From: JAVKFY01 sp040223615
GTDB taxonomy: Bacteria; Pseudomonadota; Alphaproteobacteria; GCA-2731375
DNA length: 49,959 bases
Direction: 5' to 3'
Assembly (NCBI GenBank): GCA_040223615.1
Contig: JAVKFY010000065.1
Coordinates: 1-49,959 of the forward strand
Under the pieces are notes generated by a model. The model saw only the letters and a list, made by a program, of their open reading frames with translations. It did not search any database and had not been told where the DNA came from. The position numbers and the translations under genes are program-made. This document shows positions 8,878-16,723 of the stretch, in pieces; the first letter of the stretch is position 1; the number at the start of each line of letters is the position of its first letter.

Positions 8878-10076
8878 CGGCCTGGCTCACGGTGCTCGGC
8901 ATGGGCGACGACGGGCTCGACGGCCTGCCGCCGGCGCGGCGCACGCTGATCGAGACGGCGGAGGTGCTGGTCGGCGGCGAGCGGCACCTGGCGCTGGTCG
9001 ATCACACGAGCGCGGAGCGGCTGGGCTGGCAGTTCCCGCTCGACCCCTTGATGGACGAACTGAAGGCGCGGCGCAGCAGGCGGGTGGTGATCCTCGCGAC
9101 CGGCGATCCGCTGTGCTTCGGCATCGGCACGACTCTGCTCAAGCATCTCGACCGTGAAGAGATGATCATTCTGCCGGCGCCGTCGGCCTTCGCGCTGGCC
9201 CGCGCCCGGCTCGGCTGGCCGGCCCACACGACGACCGAACTCACGCTGCACGGCCGACCGCTGAGCCTGCTGAACGGCTGGCTGCAACCGGGCCGGCGCC
9301 TGCTGTTGCTGAGCCACGATGGCGCCACGCCGGCGCAGGTAGCCAAGCTTCTCGCCGCGCAGGGTTTTGGGCCGAGCCGCCTGTCGGTGCTGGCCCACAT
9401 GGGCGGCGACGAGAGCCGAGTCGATGCGGCCGCCGCCGATTGGTGCGCGGAACGCTTGCCCGACCTCAACACCATCGCCGTCGAGCTTGTCGCCGCGCCC
9501 GATGCCGTGGTCCGGCCGCGCCTGCCCGGCCTGCCGGACGACGCCTTTGAAAATGATGGCCAGCTCACCAAGCGCGAGGTGCGCGCCGCCACGCTCGCGG
9601 CTTTGGCGCCGCTGTCGGGCCAGCGCCTCTGGGATGTCGGCGCCGGCAGCGGGTCGGTCGCCATCGAATGGCTGCGCGCGGTCGAGAATGCGGACGCCGT
9701 CGCCATCGAACGCGACCCGGCCCGCGCCGCCACCATCGCCCGCAACGCCGAGGCGCTGGGCACGCCGTTCCTGGAGATCGTTACCGGCACGGCTCCGGAG
9801 GCGCTGCTTGGCCAGGCGCCGCCGGATGCTGTTTTCGTCGGTGGCGGCCTGAGCGCCGACGGTCTGCTGGACGCGGTGTGGCGCGCGCTGCGACCCGGTG
9901 GGCGGCTGGTCGCCAACGCGGTCACCGTGGAGGGCGAGCAACGTCTGCTTTCGGCACGGTCCGAGCATGGCGGAACGCTCACCCGACTGTCGATCAGCCG
10001 GGCCGAGCCGGTCGGCGGCTATCTCGGCTGGCGACCGCTGATGCCGGTGACGCAGTGGGCGGCGACCAAGCCATGA
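8874..10076 (+). CDS. cobL: Precorrin-6Y C5,15-methyltransferase (decarboxylating)
   Basis: CobL methylates C5 and C15 of precorrin-6Y and removes the C12 acetate carboxyl group. The 400-residue product is the usual fusion. An N-terminal CbiE-like tetrapyrrole methylase (LTVLGMGDDGLDGLPP, then ATGDPLCFGIG) spans residues ~1-205. A C-terminal CbiT-like Rossmann methyltransferase follows, with the SAM motif LWDVGAGSGSVAIEW near residue 250. Both joins are four-base ATGA overlaps, with the CobH fusion upstream and cobI downstream, so this is a tightly coupled operon. The length is typical. Confidence 0.96.
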   Translation: MTAWLTVLGMGDDGLDGLPPARRTLIETAEVLVGGERHLALVDHTSAERLGWQFPLDPLMDELKARRSRRVVILATGDPLCFGIGTTLLKHLDREEMIILPAPSAFALARARLGWPAHTTTELTLHGRPLSLLNGWLQPGRRLLLLSHDGATPAQVAKLLAAQGFGPSRLSVLAHMGGDESRVDAAAADWCAERLPDLNTIAVELVAAPDAVVRPRLPGLPDDAFENDGQLTKREVRAATLAALAPLSGQRLWDVGAGSGSVAIEWLRAVENADAVAIERDPARAATIARNAEALGTPFLEIVTGTAPEALLGQAPPDAVFVGGGLSADGLLDAVWRALRPGGRLVANAVTVEGEQRLLSARSEHGGTLTRLSISRAEPVGGYLGWRPLMPVTQWAATKP

Positions 10077-10777
10077 CTGGTACCGTTTTCGGCCTCGGCA
10101 TCGGGCCCGGCGATCCCGAACTCATCACGCTGAAGGCGTTGCGCCGGCTGCAGGCGGCGCCGGTGCTGGCCTATCCGGCGCCAGAGGACGGCGACAGCCT
10201 GGCGCGCGCCATCGCCGCGCCGCACCTGCCGGGCGGCCAGGTCGAGATCGCCATCCGCATGCCGCTATCCGTGGATCGCTTCCCGGCCGAGGCGGTGTAC
10301 GACAAGGCCGTGGTGAAGCTCGCCGCGCATCTCGAGGCCGGCCGCGACGTGGCGGTGCTGTGCGAGGGCGACGGATTCTTCTACGGCTCGTTCATGTACC
10401 TCTACGCGCGCCTGGCGGACCGGTTTCCGGTCGAGGTGGTGCCGGGGGTGTCGTCGCTGACGGCGTGCGCGGCGCGGGCCGGCCTGGCGCTGGCGGCGCA
10501 GCGCGATGTGCTGACGGTGTTGCCGGCGCCGCTGCCGGAACAACGTCTCGCGGCGGCGCTGACCGCGACCGAGGCGGTGGCGCTGATCAAGGTCGGCCGG
10601 CACCTGGGCAAGCTGCGTCGGGTCCTGGCCGATGCCGGCCTGCTGGAAACGGCGGTGCTAGTGGAGCGCGCGACCATGGCGGCGGAGCGGGTTCGGCCGC
10701 TGTCCGAGGTGGCGGACGACACGGCGCCATACTTCTCGATGATCCTGGCGCACCGGCGCGGGCAGGCGTGGCGATGA
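10073..10777 (+). CDS. cobI: Precorrin-2 C20-methyltransferase
   Basis: CobI (CbiL) methylates C20 of precorrin-2, or of cobalt-sirohydrochlorin in the early-cobalt route. The 234-residue product starts VFGLGIGPGDPELITLKA, the N-terminal motif of the tetrapyrrole methylase family. It continues with CEGDGFFYGSFMYLY, the substrate/SAM loop typical of the C20 subgroup, and VVPGVSSLTACAA. The start ATG overlaps the cobL stop, and the stop overlaps the start of the cbiG-cobJ gene. Sequence alone does not settle whether the substrate is metal-free or cobalt-loaded. Confidence 0.96.
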   Translation: MTGTVFGLGIGPGDPELITLKALRRLQAAPVLAYPAPEDGDSLARAIAAPHLPGGQVEIAIRMPLSVDRFPAEAVYDKAVVKLAAHLEAGRDVAVLCEGDGFFYGSFMYLYARLADRFPVEVVPGVSSLTACAARAGLALAAQRDVLTVLPAPLPEQRLAAALTATEAVALIKVGRHLGKLRRVLADAGLLETAVLVERATMAAERVRPLSEVADDTAPYFSMILAHRRGQAWR

Positions 10778-12612
10778 CCGTCATCGTGGCGCTGACCGCC
10801 TCAGGCCTGCCGACGGCCAAGCGGATCGCGGCGGCCTTGCCCGGTGCCGAGATCTGGGGCCTCGACGGACGGGTCGAGACGGCGAACAGGATCGACGACA
10901 CTATCGGTGCCTTGCGGGACTGGTTCCGGGAAGGCCGTCCCATCGTCGGCCTGTGCGCGTCCGGCATCCTGATCCGGGCGCTGGCGCCGTTGCTGGCGGA
11001 CAAGCGTGCCGAGCCGGCGGTGGTTGCGGTGGCCGACGACGGCAGCGCCGTGGTGCCGCTGATCGGTGGTCATGCCGGTGGTGCCAATGCGCTTGCAGCC
11101 GAGATCGGTGCGGCGCTGGGCGTCGCGCCAGCGATCACCACCGGCAGCGACCTGCGAATGGGCGTGGCGCTGGACGCGCCGCCGCCGGGCTGGACGGTTT
11201 CGGGCGACGTGAAAGGGGTAGCGGCGCGCCTGCTGGCCGGCGGGTTGGTCGACCTGCGGGTCGAGGCGGGCGACGGATCGTGGCTGGAGAACCTGCCGCG
11301 AGGCGATGGACCGGCGGTGGTCGTGACCGACCGGCTTGCCCCCACCTCACCTGTCCTCTCCGCCCCCAGAAGCGGAGAGGGACGAAGTGGTGATGACGTT
11401 GTGGCTCCCTCTCCGTCCCGGGGGGCGGAGAGGGTTGGAGTGAGGTGGGGCGATGGCGATGTCGTCCTGCACCCACCGACACTCGCCATCGGCGTCGGAG
11501 CCGAGCGCGGTGTCGCGTCGGACGAACTGCGTGAGCTGGTCGACACGACGCTGGCCGATGCCGGCCTCGCTCCGGAGTCGGTCGCGGCATTGGGCACGCT
11601 GGATCTGAAGGCGGACGAAGCGGCGGTGCTGGCGTTGCCGTGGCCGCTGCGCCTGTTCGACGCGACCATGTTGGAGGCGGAAACGCCACGCCTGACCACG
11701 CCGTCCGACGTAGTGTTCGCCGCCGTCGGCTGTCATGGCGTCGCGGAGGCGGCGGCGCTGGCGCTCGCCGGGCCGGACGCGGAACTCGTCGTGGCGAAGC
11801 GCAAATCGGCGCGCGCGACTTGCGCGGTGGCACGGGCGCCGAAGGGCCTGCCGCAACCGCTGGCCGGCCGGGCGCGCGGGCATCTGGCCATCGTCGGTAT
11901 CGGGCCGGGACGCGCCGACTGGCGCACGCCGGCGGCGACGGCGGCGCTGCGCCAGTCGGAGGTGGCGATCGGCTACGGCGGCTATCTGGACCAGGTCGCC
12001 GATCTGATCGGACCGGCGCGACGCTTCGAGCTGGGGCAGGAGCGCGACCGCGTGGTCGCCGCGCTGGACGCGGCTGGCGCGGGCCAGCGCGTGGCCCTGG
12101 TCTGCTCCGGCGATGCCGGGATCTACGCCATGGCGGCGCTGGCGCACGAACTGCTGGATACCGAAACGAAGCCGGCGTGGCGCACGGCCGAGGTCGAGGT
12201 GATCCCGGGCGTGAGCGCGGCGCAGGCCGCCGCCGCGCGGGCCGGGGCGCCGCTGGGGCACGACTTCTGCTTCATCTCGCTGTCCGACCTGCTGACATCG
12301 TGGCCGGCGATCGAGAAACGGCTCAAGGCGGCGGCGGACGGCGACTTCGTGATCGCGATCTACAATCCCGCCTCGAAGACACGGCGGCAGCCGCTGGACG
12401 ACGCGCTGGCGATCCTGCGCGGCGCGCGGGCGCCGGCGACGCCGGTGGTGGTGGCGCGCAATGTCGGCCGGCCGGACGAGCGTGTCTCGACCACCACGCT
12501 GGCTGACATCGACGCAACGACGGTCGACATGATGACCTGCCTGATCGTCGGCAGCAGCACCACGCGGGCGGCGCCGACCGGGGTCTACACGCCGCGCGGC
12601 TACAAGCCATGA
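10774..12612 (+). CDS. cobJ: CbiG-CobJ fusion with an in-frame palindromic repeat
   Basis: The N-terminal ~355 of 612 residues are CbiG, the hydrolase that opens the delta-lactone of cobalt-precorrin-5A and releases acetaldehyde (GLCASGILIRALAPLL, IGGHAGGANALA, then LAIGVGAERGV). From about residue 369 (LAIVGIGPG) the protein is CobJ, the precorrin-3B C17-methyltransferase responsible for ring contraction, with CSGDAGIYAMA and VIPGVSAAQAAAARAGAPLGHDFC. CbiG/CobJ fusions are known. The oddity is residues 190-226, encoded by the palindromic repeat at 11340-11450. It adds 37 codons without a stop or frame shift, in the linker between the VVVTDR and HPPTLAIGVG blocks of CbiG. The start is coupled to cobI (ATGA). 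The product is probably functional, since both flanks keep family motifs. Confidence 0.94.
   Translation: MTVIVALTASGLPTAKRIAAALPGAEIWGLDGRVETANRIDDTIGALRDWFREGRPIVGLCASGILIRALAPLLADKRAEPAVVAVADDGSAVVPLIGGHAGGANALAAEIGAALGVAPAITTGSDLRMGVALDAPPPGWTVSGDVKGVAARLLAGGLVDLRVEAGDGSWLENLPRGDGPAVVVTDRLAPTSPVLSAPRSGEGRSGDDVVAPSPSRGAERVGVRWGDGDVVLHPPTLAIGVGAERGVASDELRELVDTTLADAGLAPESVAALGTLDLKADEAAVLALPWPLRLFDATMLEAETPRLTTPSDVVFAAVGCHGVAEAAALALAGPDAELVVAKRKSARATCAVARAPKGLPQPLAGRARGHLAIVGIGPGRADWRTPAATAALRQSEVAIGYGGYLDQVADLIGPARRFELGQERDRVVAALDAAGAGQRVALVCSGDAGIYAMAALAHELLDTETKPAWRTAEVEVIPGVSAAQAAAARAGAPLGHDFCFISLSDLLTSWPAIEKRLKAAADGDFVIAIYNPASKTRRQPLDDALAILRGARAPATPVVVARNVGRPDERVSTTTLADIDATTVDMMTCLIVGSSTTRAAPTGVYTPRGYKP
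11340..11450. repeat. Palindromic repeat element, copy 2 (inside cbiG-cobJ)
   Basis: This 111-bp copy matches the reverse complement of 3619-3730, with CCCCACCTCACC at the left end and GTGAGGTGGGG at the right end. Its length is exactly 37 codons. It is translated as a Ser/Arg/Gly/Pro-rich segment that begins PTSPVLSAPRSGEG. Copy 1 is one base longer, and such an insertion would have shifted this frame. Its extra residues fall between two conserved CbiG blocks. Confidence 0.9.
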
Positions 12613-12622
12613 CGACCGCCGC

Positions 12623-13504
12623 ATGAGCGACCGTCATCTCGGTATCTTCCTGGCGCTGCTCAGCGCGACGATGCTTGGCCTGGCGGTGGCGATCTCGCGT
12701 TTCGCCTACGACGGCGGCACCAACGGCCTGACGGTGGCGAGCCTGCGCAGCGTGGTGGCGGTGGGCTGGCTGTTCGCCTTCTGCGTGCTCACCGGCCGGT
12801 CGCTGCGGCCGCCGCCGGGCATGTATCCGCACCTGTTCGGGCTCGGCCTGCTGATGCTGATGATGTTCTACGGCAATGTCGGTGCGGTGGAATTCATCTC
12901 GATTCCGCTTGCGGCGCTGCTGTTCTTCACCTTCCCGCCGGTGATTGCGCTGATCAACGGGCTGGTGCTGCGCTTCCCGGTCGGGCCGGTGCGCTACGGC
13001 GCGGTCGCGGTGGCGTTCGTCGGCATCGCCTTGATGCTCGGCGTCTCTTTCGCCGCGGCGGTCGATCCGCTCGGCGTGATCCTGGCGCTGTCGGCCTCGA
13101 TCTGCACCGCGATCAATGGCGTCTGGATGGGCCAGAAGGTCGCCGGCAAGATCGACACCTGGGTCGCCACGCTGCACATGGCGGCGGTGGCCTGCGCGGC
13201 GCTGCTGCTGATCTCGGTGCCGAGCGGCGCGCTGCAACTGCCGGCGACCACCGGCGGCTGGGCCGGCATGTTCGGCGTCGCCATCCTGCAGGCCTCCGGT
13301 TTCCCGCTGTACTATCTGGCGATCGTGCGTATCGGCGCGCTGAACTGCGCCATGTTCGGCAATATCCAGCCGGTGGCCTCGATCGTCGCCGGTTTCGCGC
13401 TGTTCGGCGATTTGCTGACCGGGTTCCAGTTCGCCGGCGGCGCGCTGGTGCTGGCCGGGATCATCATCCTGCAGTGGCAGGATCGCCGGGAGGCGCGAAC
13501 ATGA
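12623..13504 (+). CDS. EamA/DMT-family transporter in the cob operon
   Basis: This 293-residue membrane protein has about ten hydrophobic segments arranged as two five-helix EamA halves, typical of the drug/metabolite transporter superfamily. The first segment is LGIFLALLSATMLGLAVAIS; the second half ends IVAGFALFGDLLTGFQFAGGALVLAGIII. It starts 10 bp after cobJ, and its stop overlaps the cobM start (ATGA), so it is embedded in and coupled to the corrin-ring operon. Its substrate cannot be read from the sequence. The position suggests a role tied to cobalamin, such as moving a precursor, cobalt ligand, S-adenosylmethionine or by-product, but this is inference. Confidence 0.88.
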   Translation: MSDRHLGIFLALLSATMLGLAVAISRFAYDGGTNGLTVASLRSVVAVGWLFAFCVLTGRSLRPPPGMYPHLFGLGLLMLMMFYGNVGAVEFISIPLAALLFFTFPPVIALINGLVLRFPVGPVRYGAVAVAFVGIALMLGVSFAAAVDPLGVILALSASICTAINGVWMGQKVAGKIDTWVATLHMAAVACAALLLISVPSGALQLPATTGGWAGMFGVAILQASGFPLYYLAIVRIGALNCAMFGNIQPVASIVAGFALFGDLLTGFQFAGGALVLAGIIILQWQDRREART

Positions 13505-14262
13505 CGGTCCATTTTATCGGCGCTGGACCGGGGGCGCCGGACCTGATCACGGTACGTGGCCGGGAGCTGCTGGCACGCTGCCCGGTGGTGCTGTACGCCG
13601 GCTCGCTGATCCCGGCGGAGATGCTGACCTGGGCGCCGGCGGGGGCGGCGGTGACCGACACGGCGCCGCTGCACCTCGACCAGATCGTGGCGCTGATCGA
13701 AGCCGCGCACGGGCAAGGCCAGGATGTGGCGCGGCTGCATTCCGGCGATCCGTCGCTCTACGGCGCCATCGCGGAGCAGATGCGACGGCTCGACGCTCTC
13801 GGCATCGACTACGACGTGGTGCCGGGCGTGCCGGCCTTTGCGGCGGCGGCCGCGACGTTGAAGCTGGAGCTGACCCTGCCGGAGATCGCGCAGTCGGTGG
13901 TGCTGACGCGCACGGCGATGAAGGCGTCCGCGATGCCGTCGGGCGAGAGCCTGGCCAACTTCGCCGCCACCGGGGCGACGCTGGCGATCCACCTGTCGGT
14001 GCGCAACCTGGCGCATGTCTGTCGCGAGCTGGCGCCGCATTATGGCGACGATTGCGCGGTCGCCGTGGTGTACCGGGCGAGCTGGCCGGACGAGTTGGTG
14101 CTACGCGGCACGTTGGCCGACATTCGCGAGCAGGTGCGCCAGGCCAAGATCACCCGCACCGCGCTGATCCTGGTCGGACCGGCGCTGGCCGGCCACGACT
14201 TCACCGACAGCCGCCTCTACGCCGCCGACCACCGTCATGTGCTGCGGCCGCGGCGGAGTTAA
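13501..14262 (+). CDS. cobM: Precorrin-4 C11-methyltransferase
   Basis: CobM (CbiF) adds the C11 methyl group to precorrin-4 or cobalt-precorrin-4. The 253-residue product has the family start VHFIGAGPGAPDLITVRG, the loop LHSGDPSLYGAIAEQM and VVPGVPAFAAAAA. The downstream block VLTRTAMKASAMPSGESL is characteristic of the C11 subgroup. The ATG at 13501 overlaps the transporter stop and gives the expected N-terminus. The gene ends convergently, its TAA overlapping the stop of the PAS-domain gene. It is the last gene of this rightward run. Confidence 0.96.
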   Translation: MTVHFIGAGPGAPDLITVRGRELLARCPVVLYAGSLIPAEMLTWAPAGAAVTDTAPLHLDQIVALIEAAHGQGQDVARLHSGDPSLYGAIAEQMRRLDALGIDYDVVPGVPAFAAAAATLKLELTLPEIAQSVVLTRTAMKASAMPSGESLANFAATGATLAIHLSVRNLAHVCRELAPHYGDDCAVAVVYRASWPDELVLRGTLADIREQVRQAKITRTALILVGPALAGHDFTDSRLYAADHRHVLRPRRS

Positions 14263-14870
14263 TCCTCGCTCACGCGCCAGGCCGGCAGCGGGTTGCCGTC
14301 GGCCTCGCAGGGCACGGTGTAGAGCAACACGCGGCCGACCGACCCGTCGGCCGCGGCGAACGGCAGCAGCAGTCGGTGCCAGGTGTAGGGCGTGACGGCG
14401 TGCTCGCGCTGCTCGGCCATGTAGAGCGCCTGCCGCGCCTGGATCGCGGCGCGAAATGTAGCCAGGTGACAGGGAATCATGACTTCGGGGATACGGCGCA
14501 GGGCGTGGGTCTGCGACAGCAGCTTGCCGGTGAAGTCCATGCCGACGAACTGCGCGATGGTGCTGCCGTACAGTCGGTAGCGGAAGTCGGCGCCATCGTC
14601 GATCGGCTCCAGTACGATCAGCCGGCCGAGGAATGGCTTCAACGTCGCCGGCGAGATCAGGTCGAACGGCGGCAGGTGCTCCGGCCCGCCTTTGTCGATC
14701 CACCAGGTCCACAAGGTGCGGTGCGTCGGCAGGGGGATGTCCTCGGCGCCGGGCGCCAGGGTGACGACCGGCGGTTGCAGGTCGTTGTCGCGGTACAAGG
14801 TGGCGAGCTGGCCCAGGTCGCGGCCACGACTGCGGATGATCGACGCCGCTGACTGCTCGACAACATCCAT
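14259..14870 (-). CDS. PAS-domain protein coupled to cobK
   Basis: The 203-residue product contains a PAS_5-type region of the kind found in alphaproteobacterial PAS proteins. HRTLWTWWIDKGG is followed by LKPFLGRLIVLEPIDDGADFRYRLYGS, then FVGMDFTGKLLSQ and WHRLLLPFAAADGSVGRVLLYT. There is no kinase, HTH or GGDEF output domain, and no signal peptide or membrane segment. The ATG at 14870 overlaps the cobK stop (ATGA), which is why I prefer it to the longer in-frame start at 14951. It is last in the leftward cbiD-cobK-PAS unit. It may sense a small molecule, redox state or light, but the ligand and partner are unknown. Confidence 0.82.
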   Translation of the reverse strand: MDVVEQSAASIIRSRGRDLGQLATLYRDNDLQPPVVTLAPGAEDIPLPTHRTLWTWWIDKGGPEHLPPFDLISPATLKPFLGRLIVLEPIDDGADFRYRLYGSTIAQFVGMDFTGKLLSQTHALRRIPEVMIPCHLATFRAAIQARQALYMAEQREHAVTPYTWHRLLLPFAAADGSVGRVLLYTVPCEADGNPLPAWRVSED

Positions 14871-15616
14871 CACGCCATCTCGGATACCAACCGTTCCAGC
14901 CAGGCGCGCGCCGCCGCCACGTCGGTGACGGTCGCTACCGGGACACGACACGGACGGTCGACCATGAGCACCGGAAGCGACATGAGGCGCGCGGCGGCGA
15001 TTTTAGCATAAGTGGCGGCGCCGCCACTGTTGCGGGCGACCAGAACATCTATGCGGTGACGGCGCATAACCGAGAGCTCGCCCAGCAGAGAGAACGGGCC
15101 TCGACCGGCGATCACCCGGCCGCGGCGGAACGGCCGGTGGCGCGGCGGGTTGATGGCGCGGGCCAGCAGCCAGGGCCGGCGGCTGGCGGAGAACGCATCA
15201 AGGTGCGCGGCGCCGAGGCTGAGGAAGACGCGGACCTCGAGATCGGCGATCAACGCGGCGGCGGCGGCCAGGTCGGGCAGGTGCAGCCAGGTGTCGGCCG
15301 GCCGCTCGGACCAGGGCGGGCGTTCCAGGCGCAGCAGCGGGATGCCGGCTGCCGATGTGGCCGCCACCGCGTTGGCGGCCATGCGGGCGGCGAAGGGATG
15401 GGTGGCGTCGATGACGGCCGCCGGCCGGCGGCTGCGCAGATAGCTCTCCAGTCCTCGGGCGCCGCCAAAGCCGCCGGTGCGGTCGGCGTGCGCGGGTCGC
15501 GGGGTGCGGCCGGCGAGCGAGGTGAGCGGCGCGACGCGACCGTCGGCGACGAGTTGCCGGGCCAGCTCGGCGGCCTCGGCGGTGCCGCCCAGTATCAGCA
15601 CCTCAGGCGCGGCCAA
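14870..15616 (-). CDS. cobK: Precorrin-6A reductase
   Basis: CobK (CbiJ) is the NADPH-dependent reductase of the C18-C19 double bond of precorrin-6A. The 248-residue product starts VLILGGTAEAAELARQL, the family nucleotide-binding N-terminus, and contains VIDATHPFAARMAANA and LVARNSGGAATYAKI, the conserved substrate-site stretches. The start is uncertain. TTG 15616 overlaps the cbiD end by 14 bp and adds five residues, while GTG 15601 would begin exactly at the conserved VLILGGT. The gene follows cbiD and is coupled to the PAS gene. Confidence 0.93.
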   Translation of the reverse strand: MAAPEVLILGGTAEAAELARQLVADGRVAPLTSLAGRTPRPAHADRTGGFGGARGLESYLRSRRPAAVIDATHPFAARMAANAVAATSAAGIPLLRLERPPWSERPADTWLHLPDLAAAAALIADLEVRVFLSLGAAHLDAFSASRRPWLLARAINPPRHRPFRRGRVIAGRGPFSLLGELSVMRRHRIDVLVARNSGGAATYAKIAAARLMSLPVLMVDRPCRVPVATVTDVAAARAWLERLVSEMA

Positions 15617-16673
15617 TCAGCGCTCCCTGGCGGTCGAAGACACAGACCTCGACCTCGGTGCCGCCAGCCAGTGTCGCCAGTGCCGCGGTCCGCGCCCGCG
15701 CCGCGACCCGCTCGGCCAGCGGCAGCCCGGCCGCCGTCGCCAGCAGCAGCACTTGCGCGGCGGTATCGGCGGCTAGGGCCCGCGCCTGCACGGCCTCGGC
15801 GGCGCCGAGCTCGGCCAGCATGGCGGCAAGCAGCGCCGGATCGACCCGGCTGCGCGACGAATGCAGGTCCATTTCGCCGGCGGCCAGCTTGGTCAGCTTG
15901 CCGAAGCCGCCGGCGATGGTCAGGCGGGGCACCGGGTGGCGGCGGAGATACTTGAGCGTGCCGCCGGCGAAGTCGCCCATGTCGATCAGCGCTGAATCCG
16001 GCAGGTCGTGAAGGCGTTGCACGGCGGCCTCGGAAACGCTGCCGGTGGCGGCGGCGAGGTGGGTCAGCCCTTCGGCGCGGGCGACGTCGATGCCGCGATG
16101 GATCGAGGCGATCCAGGCGGCGCAGGAGAACGGCACCACGATGCCGGTGGTGCCCAGGATCGACAGGCCGCCGACGATGCCGAGCCGTCCGTTCAACGTC
16201 TTCGTCGCCAGGTCCACGCCGCCGGGAATCGAAATCTCGACTTCGGCGTCGGGCAGGCCGGCTTCGGTCAGCGCATCGGTGATCATCCGGCGCGGCACGG
16301 GGTTGATCGCCGGCTCGCCGACGGCCAGCGGCAGGCCCGGCTTGGTCACCGTGCCGACGCCGTCGCCGGCCTTGAAGTGGACGCCCGCGCCGCCGGGCCG
16401 CACCCGGGCCAGCACCAGCGCGCCGTGGGTGACGTCGGGATCGTCGCCGGCGTCCTTGACGATGCCGGCCTCGGCGACGCCGTCCCCCAGGCTCTCGCGG
16501 GTCAGCGCGAAGGCCGGTGTCTGGCCGCCCGGCAGGCGGATGGTCACCGGATCGGGGAAGGCGCCGGTCAGCAGGGCAGTGGCCGCCGCCTTGGCCGCGG
16601 CGGCGGCGCAGGCGCCCGTGGTCCAGCCGCGGCGCAACGGCTGCCCAGGCTTGGTTTCGGCCGGCTCCGACAT
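15603..16673 (-). CDS. cbiD: Cobalt-precorrin-5B C1-methyltransferase
   Basis: CbiD is the C1-methyltransferase of the early-cobalt route and replaces CobF of the aerobic route. The 356-residue product has the diagnostic N-terminus LRRGWTTGACAAAAAKAA, then VKDAGDDPDVTHGA, TVTKPGLPLAVGEPAINP and PGGVDLATKTLNGRLGIVGG. The length is typical. It is the first gene of the leftward cbiD-cobK-PAS unit. Its start is only 50 bp from the divergent cobA start. It does not resemble the tetrapyrrole-methylase fold of its neighbours, as expected for this family. Confidence 0.96.
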   Translation of the reverse strand: MSEPAETKPGQPLRRGWTTGACAAAAAKAAATALLTGAFPDPVTIRLPGGQTPAFALTRESLGDGVAEAGIVKDAGDDPDVTHGALVLARVRPGGAGVHFKAGDGVGTVTKPGLPLAVGEPAINPVPRRMITDALTEAGLPDAEVEISIPGGVDLATKTLNGRLGIVGGLSILGTTGIVVPFSCAAWIASIHRGIDVARAEGLTHLAAATGSVSEAAVQRLHDLPDSALIDMGDFAGGTLKYLRRHPVPRLTIAGGFGKLTKLAAGEMDLHSSRSRVDPALLAAMLAELGAAEAVQARALAADTAAQVLLLATAAGLPLAERVAARARTAALATLAGGTEVEVCVFDRQGALIGRA

Positions 16674-16723
16674 GGCCGCAGTCTATAGGACGGCTGCGTC
16701 CGACATGCGATAAAGCGGCTATC
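16674..16723. promoter_or_regulatory. Divergent cbiD/cobA intergenic region
   Basis: These 50 bp separate the starts of cbiD (leftward) and cobA (rightward), so control signals for both units are likely here or just inside the genes. The segment is slightly AT-richer than its surroundings (CTATAGGA, GCGATAAAG). I cannot fix -35/-10 boxes with confidence, and I see no cobalamin riboswitch. Confidence 0.4.

Noticed and set aside
15010..15030. GCCACTG resembling the B12 box of cobalamin riboswitches
   Set aside because: It lies inside cobK with none of the other riboswitch elements around it; the similar string near 37800 inside phnM was dismissed for the same reason.
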